DNA of 64,000 bases, from assembly GCA_027186245.1 (NCBI GenBank), contig CP114491.1, forward strand, positions 9,979,501 through 10,043,500, given 5' to 3'. The translations under genes were made by a program, and so were the position numbers. The notes below the pieces were generated by a model. The model was not told where the DNA came from, made no database searches, and saw nothing but the letters and a program-made list of their open reading frames with translations. Each line of letters opens with the position of its first letter. Positions within the stretch are counted from its first letter, which is position 1. This stretch comes from Coriaria nepalensis (taxonomy: Eukaryota; Streptophyta; Magnoliopsida; Cucurbitales; Coriariaceae). Shown here piece by piece: positions 1-16,135 of this stretch.

Positions 1-3000
1 CTACCAACATCTCACCCATTGCCTTTGTAAATACATATGTATTTGGCCATCCATATGTCTTTGCCCTAATTATTTCATCAAGATATCAATGGAAATGTTC
101 GATTATAGTAAATTATAATAATAACATAAGACATTCCTAGATACACATTAAAAAATATGGAGAAAAGAAAAATTCATTGACTTCTTATATAAAGTTTGGA
201 GAATTTTATGAGTAGACTACAATCCATCTTAATTGTATATATTAGTTTTATATTATCGTGACTCCCATTACAAATCATTTTCAAATATTATATATAATTG
301 AGATGAATCAAATAATCATAAGATTTATTGCTAGCATATGTCAATTACTTTTCTGATGTACATTTAATGTCTTAGGCTTAAACTTGTCCACAATCTTTAA
401 TATTAGAGCTGTCAAAATAGGTAAGAATTTTTGGCTCGGCTCATGGCTGGGAAAAAAGAAAGAAGAGAAAGGAAAGTTTTTTCTTTATTTTCAAATAAGA
501 GAACAAAGAAACTACTCAAAAATGAGAGTTAGATAAAGAAGTTTCATTCAAAACATGACAACCTCGAATCAGATTCTAGAACAAAATTTGATGAGTAATA
601 ATTCATAAATTGGAATTAATTTATTAACAATTTTTTTCTTTCATTTAAACTCATTTTAATAATTCTTTTAGCTGGTTTAATAGGCACAATTGCCCTTTTT
701 GGTGAAGTATAATAGGTCTACATCACTTAATTGGAATTTGGAAGGGTTCGTGGTGTGTAGTGTTGCCCTATTCGGTTCGTATAGGTTATGAGCTTTTAAG
801 TTGCTTAATTAGCTTCACATGATTGGACATATCATGTTTCCCACTTTATTCACTAGTCAACGTTTTCGTTTTTTGTTTTTTCCCTTATCCCTTTTCCCTT
901 CTAATATCAATTTGCCATATAAGGAAGGTTTCCTCTGTTTTTTTTTTTCCTCTTCGGATTAGCATGACATGTGATTAAGTTACCAAACATCTTAATTAGC
1001 TTTTGACTTCTGTGACATACAAGGTAGATTACTTCTCCTAATCCCATTTAAGGTTCGAAATCCTACATGTGCAAATTATTACTAGAAGCAAAGCATGTGA
1101 GAACCGATGAGGAGACAAACTTAACATGGAGAATTAGTGCAAACGACAGGTCAATAAAGAGAGGCAATAAAATTAGTAATTAATACTATATATGAATTGC
1201 CTAATTTATATCAATAAGCAGAAACTAATATTATATTTGAATTAGAATATGCTCCAGACAAACCTTTTTATACCCAAATCTTTCATGGCGAAAGTAATCG
1301 TTTCTTCACTAGCCCCCTCGGCACGAAGGTCAGCTAATGCATCCTCCGCCAGTTTCATCTCTGCTTCGATGTTCAATCCGGGTTTTCCATTTAGGGCTTC
1401 ACCCATTTTATAAGGAGTTTCGAGAATAAGCCCATCCTTCTCCCCACATACATAAGCTAATCAAAAAGAAAATCAAATATATAAAGAGTAAGGATCATAC
1501 TGCATCATAATGTGATTATGTATAACAAGTTAATGGCAACTAGATTGATTTGAATGCATAATTAAGAATTTGATAAAAGTTATAAAACAGTGTAATTAGG
1601 AACCGTTTGAGATAGCCAGGAAGACCCAATTAATATATGCTTGAACACAAGACTTATAGTTATATGTATACCGGACGAGACTTTCTTTATGCGATGCATG
1701 AATGTAGATCAGAGATTTCATGGGAGTATTGAATGATGATCTAGTAAACTAGAAACAAAGTCCGATCACCTATTTATTACAGTGCCATACCATGATGTTG
1801 GGCACATTTGTATCTCTTCGGTCACACATTGTAATAATGTCACAACGTGATAATAGTTATGAAGTACATTCATGTGTCTGCCGTGCAATATTGTAGTAAA
1901 GTAGGTGATCAATTAATGAGCAAGTTAGACAATCGATGGAAAAGAGGTAACTGTTGACATGTCGTCAAAGAGAGAATATTATAAAAACTATGGTACGTAG
2001 TATTTATAGTATTAAATAACATAGGAGTTAAGATAGAGATGGAAATAGTGTGAGAAATAGGGAGGAGCTGCTTTTAAGTTGGGTTTTTACTCCAGGAGTT
2101 TCCGGTTAGTGTAAAATCTTCAATGTATTTGGATTCTTAATGTAAAATTTATATGTGGAACCTAAATATATGTAGATTTTACGGAGCTCCTTAATTGAAA
2201 TCTAACTTGGAGCTATCTCGGTGAGAAATACGTAGAGTCTTACGGATATGAGACTAACCAGTGGATACATGGACAAGCACCTTCACTTTAACACATTTTT
2301 TAGCAAAGTTCAAGACATGCTTAGCTCCCATTGCATTTATTCCAAGCGAAACATCGTATCTGCAATAATATCATTACAAATTCACGAGTAAACACACAAT
2401 CTGATCACGAGGAGAAGTATGAATGTTATATATATTGATTTATTTTATTGTATAAAAAAGTGACATATCATCTACTTTCATTAAAGAAAATGACACCTTT
2501 CATCAAAATTAGTAGTGGCAGCTAAGTTAATAATGGCATCAAGTTGATTGTGCATCTCTTCCATGAGAGATGAATCTTTCAACAGTAAGTCTTCAACAGA
2601 GATGTCACCAGGCACCAAAGTAATCTTCTCTGAAACTAGAGGTCCAAAGTTTGGACCCCATTTTTCCTTTACTACTTTGAATAACTCCTTCCCTATTATC
2701 TACAAACATAAGGAAGTCAGAAAACTAATAAAAGATCAAACAATTTATTGCCGCCAAAATTTAACAACCACTTACGACGTGTTTAATGTTTAATTATTAT
2801 TTGATATGTATCTATTTAAAGTAGTATGTGATCTTAACTTGCATCATTAGTCATTAACACGTAATGTAAACTTCCTCCTCATATTCAATTCTTATCTATA
2901 CTTTTCAAATGAAAATTGATAGAACGACCAACATTAATTATAGCTCATACTTAACTGCCCGGCAGAATATTTCCGAGATGTTAACGAGAAAGACGTGCTT

Positions 3001-3262
3001 CTATTTATCGATAATATATTCTTCATGGATATATTGTATGTATATACACTCGCGCACATATATATGTATATCAGTATATGTATATGTATATATATGTACG
3101 TACCTCACTGTGGAAACGTTGTGTGGCAGTTTTATGATCAGTAGCACGTAGAAGGAGATAGAGCTTCTTCACATTTGGTTGAACTCTCAATATTTTCTCC
3201 GCCATAACTGCACCCTCATCATATCAACATACATCCATCCATGGAAGAAAAAGAAAAGGAAA

Positions 3263-3297
<35 letters not shown>

Positions 3298-3382
3298 AAG
3301 TACTCTTTGCTAGAAAGCCAGTGGCACCAGTGATTAGAATGGACTTGTTGTCAAGAAACTCAAGTATACTACCCAACTCCAT
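1..3382 (-). CDS. Alcohol-forming fatty acyl-CoA reductase, 5' part (gene runs off the left edge)
   Basis: This family reduces very-long-chain fatty acyl-CoA to primary alcohol with NADPH, for cuticular wax, suberin or pollen wall lipids. Six exons join in phase: 3304-3382, 3104-3207, 2497-2699, 2259-2359, 1264-1456 and 1-65, all with GT-AG borders. The start at 3382 gives [10 protein letters not shown]. The Rossmann motif [10 protein letters not shown] lies at about residues 17-26. The last exon carries [16 protein letters not shown], whose YVFTK is the Y-x3-K catalytic motif of the extended reductase family. About 248 residues are present against a usual length near 490, so the rest of the reductase domain and the C-terminal FAR domain lie outside the window. 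No internal stop is seen. The family is secure; which member (CER4-, MS2- or suberin-type) cannot be settled from this half. Confidence 0.93.
3264..3298. repeat. GA microsatellite followed by a G run, in FAR intron 1
   Basis: Dinucleotide AG tract of about 26 bases running into nine G residues, just inside the donor side of the first FAR intron. It is paired with a second GA tract upstream of the start codon. Confidence 0.95.
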
Positions 3383-3411
3383 TGAAGACAAAGGGACCAA
3401 GTACTACACAA

Positions 3412-3420
<9 letters not shown>

Positions 3421-3446
<26 letters not shown>
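3421..3446. repeat. GA microsatellite upstream of the FAR start codon
   Basis: Twenty-six bases of alternating G and A, 39 bp upstream of the FAR ATG on the plus-strand map and probably within its 5' leader. On the transcribed sense it reads as a CT tract, common in plant 5' leaders. Confidence 0.9.
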
Positions 3447-6400
3447 TATTTCTGAGCTATGGCTGTGTTGTGTGTATGTGTGTGTATAGAAAAGAAACTT
3501 TATAGAAGAAATAGTATGGGCAAAATAAAGAAACATGAAAGGTATCATAAAACGTTAGGGGCAATATTTTTGGTAGAGTGCACGCAAGTATTATCTTTTT
3601 GTATTCTCAACTTACAACGTTATAAAAATCCGGTTCATATGTAACTCTGCAATGTATGTATGTATGTATGTATGGAGTAGTAGTTGTCAAAGTAGAAAAA
3701 GATTGTAGGTGACTAGGTGCAGCGTTTTGTAAATGGGTGAGAGTTGAGAGTTGAGACCAACCAGCGGACTAAATCTAAAGAACAATAAATAAGCTGAAAG
3801 GAAGTATGCTTGTGTGTTGAGGTTTGATAGGTCAACCAACCTACCCCTCTGCCACCTTATTTAATCCCCCATCCTGACAAGTTTATCATTATATATATAT
3901 ATTTAATTTAGAAAAATTATTGGATAAATTTTACGTAAATTCATCTATTTCTACTGTATTAATATACATATTTAGTTCAATTCTCAGCAGAATAAGAATA
4001 TAAATAAAATAAAAATAATAAAAATAAATTTTTTTATCAGTTTAATTATATAAAAAGTAAATATGAAACTTACCTGCGATGTGCAGACTATGAAGTGATA
4101 GCATTGGCAGTAATGCGACTGTTAATAATAAAAATAAAAATAAAAATTTATCTTCTTATTCCTTTGAAAAAAAATTCAAAATATAGAAAATTTTTAATAT
4201 AAATAAATATTTATTTTAATTCTCACTAAAAATACTTATTTAAATATGAATATGAAAAATATGACTTTTTCATTTAAGTAAAAATGAAGATTCATTCATA
4301 TTTTATTATTTATTTGAACAAAACTGAAATGTAATGAAATTTTCATTTCATTTACATAAAAAAAAATTGAATCAAACATGTCATATATGTCAGCTTTTAT
4401 ACTATTACATCAGGCACGAGATTGGCCAAATATAGGTCGGATGTTGTCGACATTTCAAGTTTCAGTTAAATATTTGACTAAAATATGAGTATGGAATAGC
4501 ATGAACTAGGTGCTAGATGGATAGTTGATCTGATTTATATTTGAGTTTATCTAAATCGGAATTCGTCTCACCATTGCTTATAAAGAAAATCTCTAGTTGG
4601 TTTTAGGTTAAAAGTTATGTCTTTTAAACTTATCAATTTATTATGATATTAGAGTTAGACTCAACATATAATTAGACTAACTGTTACACGTACTCTGCAT
4701 CACTTATATAAAAAATATCCACGTATATACTCAAAATAACGCTACACGTAGTGTGGTATATCGAGAATATTATATTCCAAATGAAACATTTGAAAAATTA
4801 AAATATAAAAAAAATTAATTAACTCTTTCTCATCGTTAATTAATTTTAAGATAAAAACTTAAATTGCTCATGTATTTGTATACACATATATACGAATAAG
4901 TTGGTATGGTTTGATACAGCAGTTTCCAACAGTAATAGCTAGCTAGGTTGATTATGATGACCAACATAAGTTAATAAACAATGAAACGATATGGACGTAG
5001 ATTTGAAAGTTCAACAAAGAACGTCTATTTTATTGAAGAAACATCCGATTCCTTCGTGCATGCACTTGACATAAAAAACAATTATTAAGTAAGCTTATTA
5101 TCTCCTTCTTAAAACTGATTTTCATGTTTTAAAATGTAAAAAATACATTTAAAAAACGTTACCAAACGTACTTGCGTAGGACTTGTTTTGTTATTAGAAT
5201 TAGCCGAGAGGTCCTCTTTAGTGTTTTTTTTAGGGTCACAGCTGTTTTAAATTCAATTATTTGCAAAAACAAAAAAAAAAATAATTAAAAAAAAAAAAAA
5301 TTATAATTATCTAGAATAACACTAACTAAGAATTCATCAACTTGTGATTGTGGGTTTAGTAAAATCATGTTTGGTGTAAAAGAAAGAAGAAATTAGGTCA
5401 CCAATGAGAAAGAAAAAAAAGAAAAACATTAAATTATAAATGTTAAAGCATTCATCTTGTAGAAATTGACAACTTGTTTTGACGTTCTGAGTATCGTATT
5501 CAACTTTTGCTGTATGCTTGTTTCAAGATTTTGGGTTTATTAAACCTTTTTTTTTGTTTTTTTTGTTTCTACTTTTGTAATCAAGACGACAGAAACTTGC
5601 TGTTGTTGTTTTTTTCTTTTTGTTTATGAAATTGATAAACTTGAGCAAGCTCCCAAAAGTTAAGGCGAAACTTCCTTCAAGTTCTGTATATGTTATAACC
5701 CCTTAAATATACAGATTAAGACCTTATTATGAGGTTGATTAGCTCATTATGTTTACCATCCATTTTTTTAATATATTTGCTTTTTTTACTTGATCGATTT
5801 TCTTGTTTGAGTGGCTTCAAAATGCAGAGGAAGAGTGGAGCAGGTGGGGTCTAACTCATTTATGGAAAAATCAGTGAATCACCAACCTTACTATTAATGT
5901 AGGGTTAAGCCACAAAATATCATATGAACGTCATTGTGTTAAAAATATTATGAAGTAAAAATATTGTGATACATGTTATGTTTATATTAATTTAGGGCAT
6001 TACTTGCACGATAGATGATTTGATCCCCCCATTTGGAGGGGTTTGAAATTTATACGGCATGGATATGTACATTATTAATGTGCCATGTGCCATGTCTCAT
6101 CCATTTCTTTAGTAAATTTTAAGCTCGTAAAGGTTAATTGATGAAGTCAGGGTAGACTTTAATACCTTGTCCCTAAGTTTGTGCCCATTTGAAGGAGAAT
6201 GACAGAGAACTAGTTAATAAAAAAAATCTAAACTAAAGCGATAAATTTTTATATGATCATAACTCATGTATTAACATATTAACTAGCTCCCTTTTTTTTT
6301 ATTATATGAAAATAATACATATATTATATTAATACCATAATTTATCAGCTAATGGGTAATAGAAAAATAGTTTGGCTACCATTTGTATAAATCAATTAAA

Positions 6401-6740
6401 AATTTTCTTACCTAAATAGCGAGGGGGACGAATTCAATCTTATCATCATGAATCAAAATAATAAATATACTCCAATTCATGCACCAACTAGGTTAATCAA
6501 AGTAATCACATAAAGATATACATTTTATAGTCTGTCTGTCACATATTCAGACATCAAGTAAAAACTACAGCGTTTTCAAAACTCTAAAAGACTATAATCA
6601 AAGGAAAGGAAATCAGACCTCCATCTACTTCACATTTTTACTTTCAAAGTATACAAAAGCTAGAGATGCACTAAATCTGATGGTAAGAAAAAGCTAGAGA
6701 TATGAAGTTGGGTACGAATAGACCCAGAAAAGGTTAAGGG
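3447..6740. other. AT-rich intergenic spacer between FAR and HIRA
   Basis: No convincing coding region is visible. The stretch contains a GTAT tetranucleotide tract at about 3653-3672, a TA run near 3893, A/T homopolymers near 5270-5300 and long AT-rich low-complexity blocks at 3960-4380. The FAR promoter should lie at the left end and the HIRA 3' flank at the right. A TTTATA at 3498-3503 reads TATAAA on the FAR strand, but its role is a guess. Confidence 0.7.
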
Positions 6741-9700
6741 TCAAGAACCTGCATCATTTATTTGTAAGGTCATATTGACTAGATCGGAAACGGGTCGTTC
6801 TAAATCGATCTTTTCATTTAAAAGAGGACCCATGCTTGCTTGTTCGGTTGTAGGCTTGGTGGATTCCTTTAGACTGGGTCCTGGGCTGGATGGTGGAGTA
6901 GTAGGCTTTACTTGATCAGAAACTAAAGGGCATAGTGCAGTTCCGGGCGTGAGTTTGTTCTTTTGCTCTAGGGTAGTTTCAAGATTTTCGTATTCGGAAA
7001 GGAGATCCATGAACTCATTGAGCAAACGCTGGACTTTTCTATTTGAAGCCATGGCAGGGAGAACATCTTCTCGTAAGAGTTTGTGTTTTCTCATTCCCTG
7101 TGAAAGTTTATATAGAGACGGAAATATAACTCAAAATAGCCTCTCATGTAAAATCAGCATCTATATATGTTTTGTAATATTAAGAATATTGTAAACGGAA
7201 AATTTTTGGGGCAAGAGAATCTTACAAGCACAACAGGATCCCAGGCGAGATTCTTTGAATCTGATGATGAGCCATTGTCAGCCATACCAGTAGGAGGTCC
7301 AAGAAAGCTCTCACAAACTTCCCGTAATCGAGACTCATCTGCTTCTCTACAATCAACAAAATACAGAGATTCAAACTCCGTCTATAAAACCTTGCATATG
7401 CAAATGTACATAAGAGATTTAGTAAGAGGAAGTTACCTAGCCAAAAAGCGGATGTATGAGAGCAAGCATTGGCGATACTCATTAGGAGACTTCAAAGCTA
7501 GTGAAGATGCCAATTGAGCTTCTAAGTGAGCTCGGGTTTGTGCCCCATCATCAGTTACCCTGAGATGTTGTCAGACAAGAATGTCAGACCAAAGAGCAAA
7601 ATACATGAAAAAGATTTTATAGGGAACTAAAGCTAAAACAATAACTTTGGTGATCTAGAGTATACACATAACCAAAAATTTAGGAAGAACTGTTGACAAG
7701 AAAATCACGACATTCAAATCTCAATTGGTTCAACATTTGAGATTCCAATTTGGATCTCAAATCCAATTTAGGCTCACAAACTCAAATGTCGATCCACACA
7801 CAAAACCCAGTAATTCCAACTGCTTAACCAATTGAATCTAAGGCTTTCACTTGCAAATTTCATCAGGGAACAAAGCACAGACCTGCTCCAACCAGGCTTT
7901 CTAGCCAGATATTTCCGAACATCAACCTGCAGTGGAGCCAATTCGCCACTCTGAATGGAGCCCAAATTCCAAGAGCTGGAGAAATTAGAAGCAGGGAAGC
8001 AATCATCTGCAACCCTTAGCCAGCACATGAGACTCATGTCAAAGAGGAAGGCGAGTCGAGAGGCCAAAACAACAAGAGGAGAACCCGACTTTGATAGCTT
8101 TGCAGATATGACTTTAATTGTGCCTAAAAGCATAAGAGGTTCCGAAAAAAGTTACGAGAAAGAGTTATGAACCTGTTAGGCTTAAGCTATGCACAATAAA
8201 TATCAAAAGCTATTTTATAGTGACATCAGAATCAGATCAGATCTCTACTAAGTTATTTAAGTACTTTTGTTGGTAATCTAAAAGTAAGTACTTTTGGCTT
8301 ATCTAAAAAGTTCTCTACAAGGTTCAGGTTAAGCAAGTACCTGCATCCGATGCAGATGCATTTGGGTTCAAAGGTATGAGGGATGATAAGGAGTCATGAA
8401 GGAGACATTTGAAGTTGAAGAGATCCCAAACATACAAGGACCCTTTCCTGGTCACAAGCAACAACTTCCAACATTCGTCACAGTCAATAAATGTTGCTGC
8501 GGACCCCATCATCATGGTCGGCAAAGCACGTCTCCCACACTTTGTGTAAACCTTCTCAAGGGCAAAGAAAGGCAATAAATGATCGACATGAAAGGGAAAA
8601 AAAAGGGGGAAAAAAAAAAGGAGAAAAAAAAAAGGCTTACCTGTAAGCATCCATCTTCACACCCAACTGCCCAGAAATTTGCATTTCCAGATAAAACGGT
8701 CACTTTCCCGGAAATTCTATCAGACCACAGAGTAGTAGACCCTTTGGTGCAAGAGATTTCGGTTTCTTTCATCATGAATGTGTTTCCAACGCCATTAATG
8801 TCATTCACAGCATGTTCCTTGGGCTTAGCTTCTAAGCAAATTGGTAAGGCATCTTCCCCTTCTTTTTTATCAAATACCCTAACCGAAATAAGAGAATTAC
8901 AAGAAGCTAAGGAATTAGACGACTTCACACTCCCTGATTGTTCAACATTGATATTTACATCTTTACCAACAGAGACTGGCACCTTGTCAATGACCAAACT
9001 CTCTGTGATCATGGCCCTAGCAGCCACGCCCGAGCGCTCTTTTGACTCAGAGTTTCTGTGAATTGTACCCCTCATCGAATTATCTCTAATGGAATCAGAA
9101 GGAAAATCATTCCTTCTATGATCAGCTGACCCCGATGAAAAGTCAAGTGCATTAGGCTGGGGCACACCAGCCTGTTGAACTGACACACCAACTGCCTCCG
9201 GAATGATCCTCTTTCTTCCATCAGGACGTCTATACTCTCTTTGCTTTACTGGACTAGAAATCCTGTTAGATGTCAAAGGCTTGTTCAACCCGACTCCATC
9301 AGGCACGCTGCTTTTCTTCCCATTGTCAAATTGAGGATCAGAGGCTTTTGTTGCAGCCTCAACATCTACAGAGGATTTGGTGTGTGCTTGTTTTTTCTGA
9401 ACTTCAGAAACCACTTTCTTGCTTGGGGCTTGCTTTGCAGAAGCTACTTCGAGCAGTAATTGAGCCGGGCTTTCAGCTATGTTTGCCTGTCTACCTCTGA
9501 CATCACCATAACGGGTTCTCTTCAACTCGTCGAGCTCAGTATCACTAAGTCTGATTCCAAGTTCTTTCACCTCAAAATGAAAAGTGGCTACCGACCCATC
9601 CAAGGAACAAGCTAAGAGTGAATATCCATCTGGGCTCCTGCTTCCGATGAACAATTTAAAGTTACAAAGCGGGACTGAGGATGTATTTGTTTAAATATTT

Positions 9701-11648
9701 GAAATTTGAGTGAGGCCAGAAACTCTATTTTGTCCCAAATATTGGTTGAAATGAAAACTCTAGTTTAAATAAGATATAATTTGCAGAAACTCTATTGTAG
9801 CCAAACTACAGTTTCAAACATTGAACCACTTGCAGTGACTATGAGCTGCATATAGACTTGGGTGGTCCTGGACTAAGCTTAGTCCCGGATCACCCACGTA
9901 TGTCTCATGAGATGCATGAGAAATCAAAATCAAAATGCAAACGAAATAATTTACATGATAGTTAGAATATGAGAGCAACATACCAAGATAGATCCACAAC
10001 ACTTTGAGAAAAGAAATGTTTTGCAACAAAAAGGGGCCGGGGACTGGCAGTTGTCCATACAGTAATTGTCCGGTCTTGACTACCAATTGCAATGACATTA
10101 TATGGTTGCGCCTCTTTGCCTCCTCCAGTTTTAGAAGCCCCATTGGTCCAACCAACCGCTGCACTTTTCACTTCGTGAGAATTGGTAATATTCCTTCTGA
10201 ACATTGAATGATTAAACTTCACCACAATGACAGGAGCATTATGTCCCAAGAAGTCAAACGTGGCAGACCATTCCCCTCTCTCAAGAACAGGTGCAGAATG
10301 TCTCGGTTTCTGGAAACCATGAGTGGTAGTAATAAAATGGCCACAAGGAGACCACCCTAGCCGCCTGAAAAAAGTAGATCCTAGCTGGAAAAGAAAAGAA
10401 CAAAGAACATTAGAATACATGCCCTCATGTGTAACTTAACGAAATTGAAGTTTGTGCAACTTATATTGAAGTTCGATTCTAAGTAAAATGGATTTTGCAT
10501 TTGGATCAGCAGTTAAAACATACTCAAATTTCATGGGTCCAAACAGGATTTTAGACCCAAAATGGAGTTTCAAACGCTCAACCAAATGACCCTATTATAT
10601 TAGGTATGCAAAAACTTCACTAAAGCAACAAGCTAACGTACAGATTTTGCCCAGTGACCATCAGTCCGGTGAGCAAGACTCCAATCACTAGTTCTCCAGA
10701 TGATGACAGTCTTATCATCCGATTGACTTGCTATGAAGGAGCCGATGGGGTCCCATGTAACTCCTTTAACAAGGCTAGAGTGACCTCTAAGAACAGCCGT
10801 GCATATTCCGCTACTCATATTCCATATGTGGACAGTGTTGTCCAAACTCCCGCTAGCCAACGTTGAATCATCTGGAGACCAATTAAGATCTACCTACTTT
10901 AAGCATGTAAAAGCAACCCCAGGGTCAGGCACATACTAAGGTCCCATCAAAATTCATATTAATTCGATATATAAATATTGAGTCCATTACCACATCAGCA
11001 GTGTGCCCCCTCAATGTCATGGCGACTTTCCAATTCTCGACATCAGGGGGTTCTCCACTTCCAAATTCAGTGGTTCCAGAACCAGGCTTTCTCTCATGTA
11101 TTAAAATGGCCTGATCATCAGACCCTGATGCTAAGTAGCGCCCGTGCTTGGCCCACCTAACACAATTAACAGACCCAAAGTGATCACGAAGAGTTGCAAG
11201 AAGTCTCTGTGTTGACTCGTCATTTTCCAAGTTCCTGCCAATAGATTTCATGTTCCATATCCGAACCTGCGATAGTAGCCAAAACATAACGAGAAGCAAC
11301 AAAATCAAAAGATTGAGCACTTATATTTCTTTCTTAACTAACAATGAAGAATGTGAAGGATTGTTTTCAAAATTCAATTGTGTAATAATTTTCCTATCAC
11401 TATTCGATAGTTTCTGAAATTAACTGAATACCAAATAAATGGAAAACCTAACACTTTCCTGCCCGACTACCACAAGTTTCTAAGCAGCCAAACAAAAGAA
11501 AAAAAAAACATGACGGGAGAGAACAATGAGAGATATATACCTTGTGGTCACCACCACCAGTAGAGAACCTAAGGCCACCAGGTTGAACATCAATGGAGAA
11601 TATCTGCATTCCTTCATGTTTAACCCAGCTGGGTTTCTCTGCAATCAT
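6741..11648 (-). CDS. HIRA: Histone chaperone HIRA (WD40 subunit)
   Basis: HIRA is the scaffold of the replication-independent H3.3 deposition complex in the nucleus. Ten exons join in phase: 11541-11648, 10991-11266, 10642-10893, 9984-10384, 8641-9637, 8341-8551, 7883-8123, 7437-7559, 7226-7346 and 6741-7097, giving 1028 residues. The start [17 protein letters not shown] matches the family N-terminus. WD40 repeats fill about residues 1-385, with clear units such as [21 protein letters not shown] and [14 protein letters not shown] conserved ASF1-binding B-domain ([20 protein letters not shown]) lies at about 471-490. The C-terminal HIRA domain begins around [20 protein letters not shown], and the end carries [20 protein letters not shown]. 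The intron 8552-8640 is only 89 nt. No lesions are seen. SKD1 lies upstream on the same strand, 1.1 kb away. Confidence 0.97.
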
Positions 11649-12745
11649 CTTCGCCTCTTCTCTCCGCTCTAAAGCCGCTTTCTTTTTTTTTTTCTTTCTT
11701 CTACTTCACACTGTTTAATTCATTCTCACAGTTAATATAAGGAGATCACATGATTCCAGTGACCAAAAAAGGCAACTGGGTATATGAGAAAAAACAAAAA
11801 ACCCTAAAAATTTGAACAAGCAGTAGAAAGAAAGAAGAAAAGCGTAAGAGAAAAGACAACAAGAAGGCAGTTGGAAAAGGGAAAGAAGGAGAAAATCGAG
11901 GAGTAACTTCTTCTTTCCTCTTTTAATCAACGGTCAAACCAATTCCCCCCACACCCCCCCCCACACCCCCCCACCCCCCCCATGTTTGGTGGGTCTTGGC
12001 TACGAGCAAAACTTGCTGCTTTGCTTTGTGTCAATGGGCAAAATTAAAAAGCAGGGAGAGAGAGAGAGAGAGAGATCAGATATGGAAGCGGAATTGTAAA
12101 GGTTTGATTTTTTACAGCTAATTGATGGAGAAAATCTATCCCTCTGTACATGTTCTTTTTAGGTCTAAAAATAGACCTAAAAATTGTAATGAATGCGCAG
12201 TTCAGTTCCTCTGCAGTGTAGGCTCTCTCACGCACGAGCGTCTTTATTTGTCTTCGTAATTTATGATATTCAGTATATTTCTCTGAACTAAATTACACCC
12301 AATATTTTATCATCGGAAGAAGCCGTTTGTTTTGTAGTTTCCTAATTCAATTTTACAATCTTGTCTTGATTAACAGATTTGATATAATTTCAGGTGAGTA
12401 TTAATCACAAGCATGTATTCTTCTTCTTCTATATCAGAAAACACAAGAAGTAACAAGCATTATTTTCTTTTCTTTTTTCTCAGAGCAATTTACACAGGTT
12501 CGAGAAAAGACAACTTAAAAGAAACATAAAAAAGCACAACTCCAGTATTTCTAACTCGGTACAGTGAAGATGGGGAAGTAATGTCATGCTTCCCTACTTG
12601 AAGAAGAAGAAATCGATGAAGTGAAGAATTTTCTTAATTAGGATCCATCCAAGCAATTACAAATAAGTATAACTCGAGAAGAGTCCAAAGGGGGCAAAGA
12701 AGAGGAGAGATCTCAACGCGAATATATAATTACATTGACTATTCA
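11649..12745 (-). other. SKD1-HIRA intergenic region (SKD1 3' flank and HIRA promoter)
   Basis: No coding region is seen in these 1.1 kb. The part next to HIRA has a poly-pyrimidine leader on the sense strand (poly-A/G blocks near 11820-11900 on the plus strand), a C-run cluster at 11945-11981 and a GA tract at 12055-12075. Confidence 0.75.
11945..11981 (-). promoter_or_regulatory. Four long G-runs upstream of HIRA (G-quadruplex motif)
   Basis: The plus strand shows C-runs of 6, 9, 7 and 8 bases at 11945-11950, 11954-11962, 11966-11972 and 11974-11981, separated by spacers of 3, 3 and 1 nt. On the minus strand, the HIRA sense strand, this is four G-runs with very short loops, about 300 bp upstream of the HIRA ATG. 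The pattern is direct; any regulatory role is inference. Confidence 0.8.
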
Positions 12746-15549
<2,804 letters not shown>

Positions 15550-16135
15550 CTTTTGGTAGGATTTCTCAAAGATCACATATAAATATTGGAATACCAAATC
15601 GCAAAACCAGCTTCAAAACCCTAGAAAATTAAAATCTTGATTTCTTTCGACCTGATATTTCGAATCGGAAGCTGATCGGTGATGATCTTTCAGGTATCGG
15701 AACAGAAGCGTGAGCAGATTTGTGGAGGAACGTTCTTCAGATGGTAATGGAGAAGAGAGGAGAAGAGCGGAGAGGAGAGGAGACGAGCGAAAGAAAGGTA
15801 AAAAATCGATTTTATGATTTTGGCAACTGCGCTGTATCGCGTTTATACGGCTTCTTAATTCTTACTTTCCTTCTTTTTCTTATTTATTTATTTATTTTCT
15901 CTGTCTAGTTGCCTCTAAAATAGAAGACCGTCCGATCAGTGGGAAAAAAGTAATGATGCATGGATGTGCGTCCGATCTACTTGATGAGCTTGCCACGTGC
16001 GAATCTGACGGTCAATAAAGCCTCACTAGAAACACCAGAAATGTATAGAATCAATTCCGTCAACAAGACTTGTGAAAACTGAAAGGGGCGGGTGCTCGAC
16101 GTGACGGCGGCGCGAAGGAGGAGGAGGGAAAAAGG
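15550..16135. promoter_or_regulatory. Shared divergent promoter region, SKD1 (-) and methyltransferase (+)
   Basis: These 586 bp separate two divergent start codons. A purine-rich block at about 15745-15800 reads as a CT-rich leader on the SKD1 strand. No clear TATA box was recognised for either gene. A bidirectional promoter is inferred from geometry only. Confidence 0.55.

Noticed and set aside
3960..4380. Possible AT-rich MITE in the FAR-HIRA spacer
   Set aside because: No inverted terminal repeats or target duplication could be matched; similar AT-rich text at 21230-21500 and 61490-61640 is suggestive only.
7167..7517. A 116-codon plus-strand frame within HIRA
   Set aside because: Antisense shadow of HIRA exons 8 and 9 with no family resemblance.
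8579..9061. A 160-codon plus-strand frame opposite HIRA
   Set aside because: Antisense of HIRA exon 5; the opposite strand has clear conserved HIRA sequence.
8512..9654. A 380-codon minus-strand open frame that continues past HIRA exon 5
   Set aside because: Its last part is intron 8552-8640 read through in frame; family sequence resumes at [12 protein letters not shown] only after splicing.
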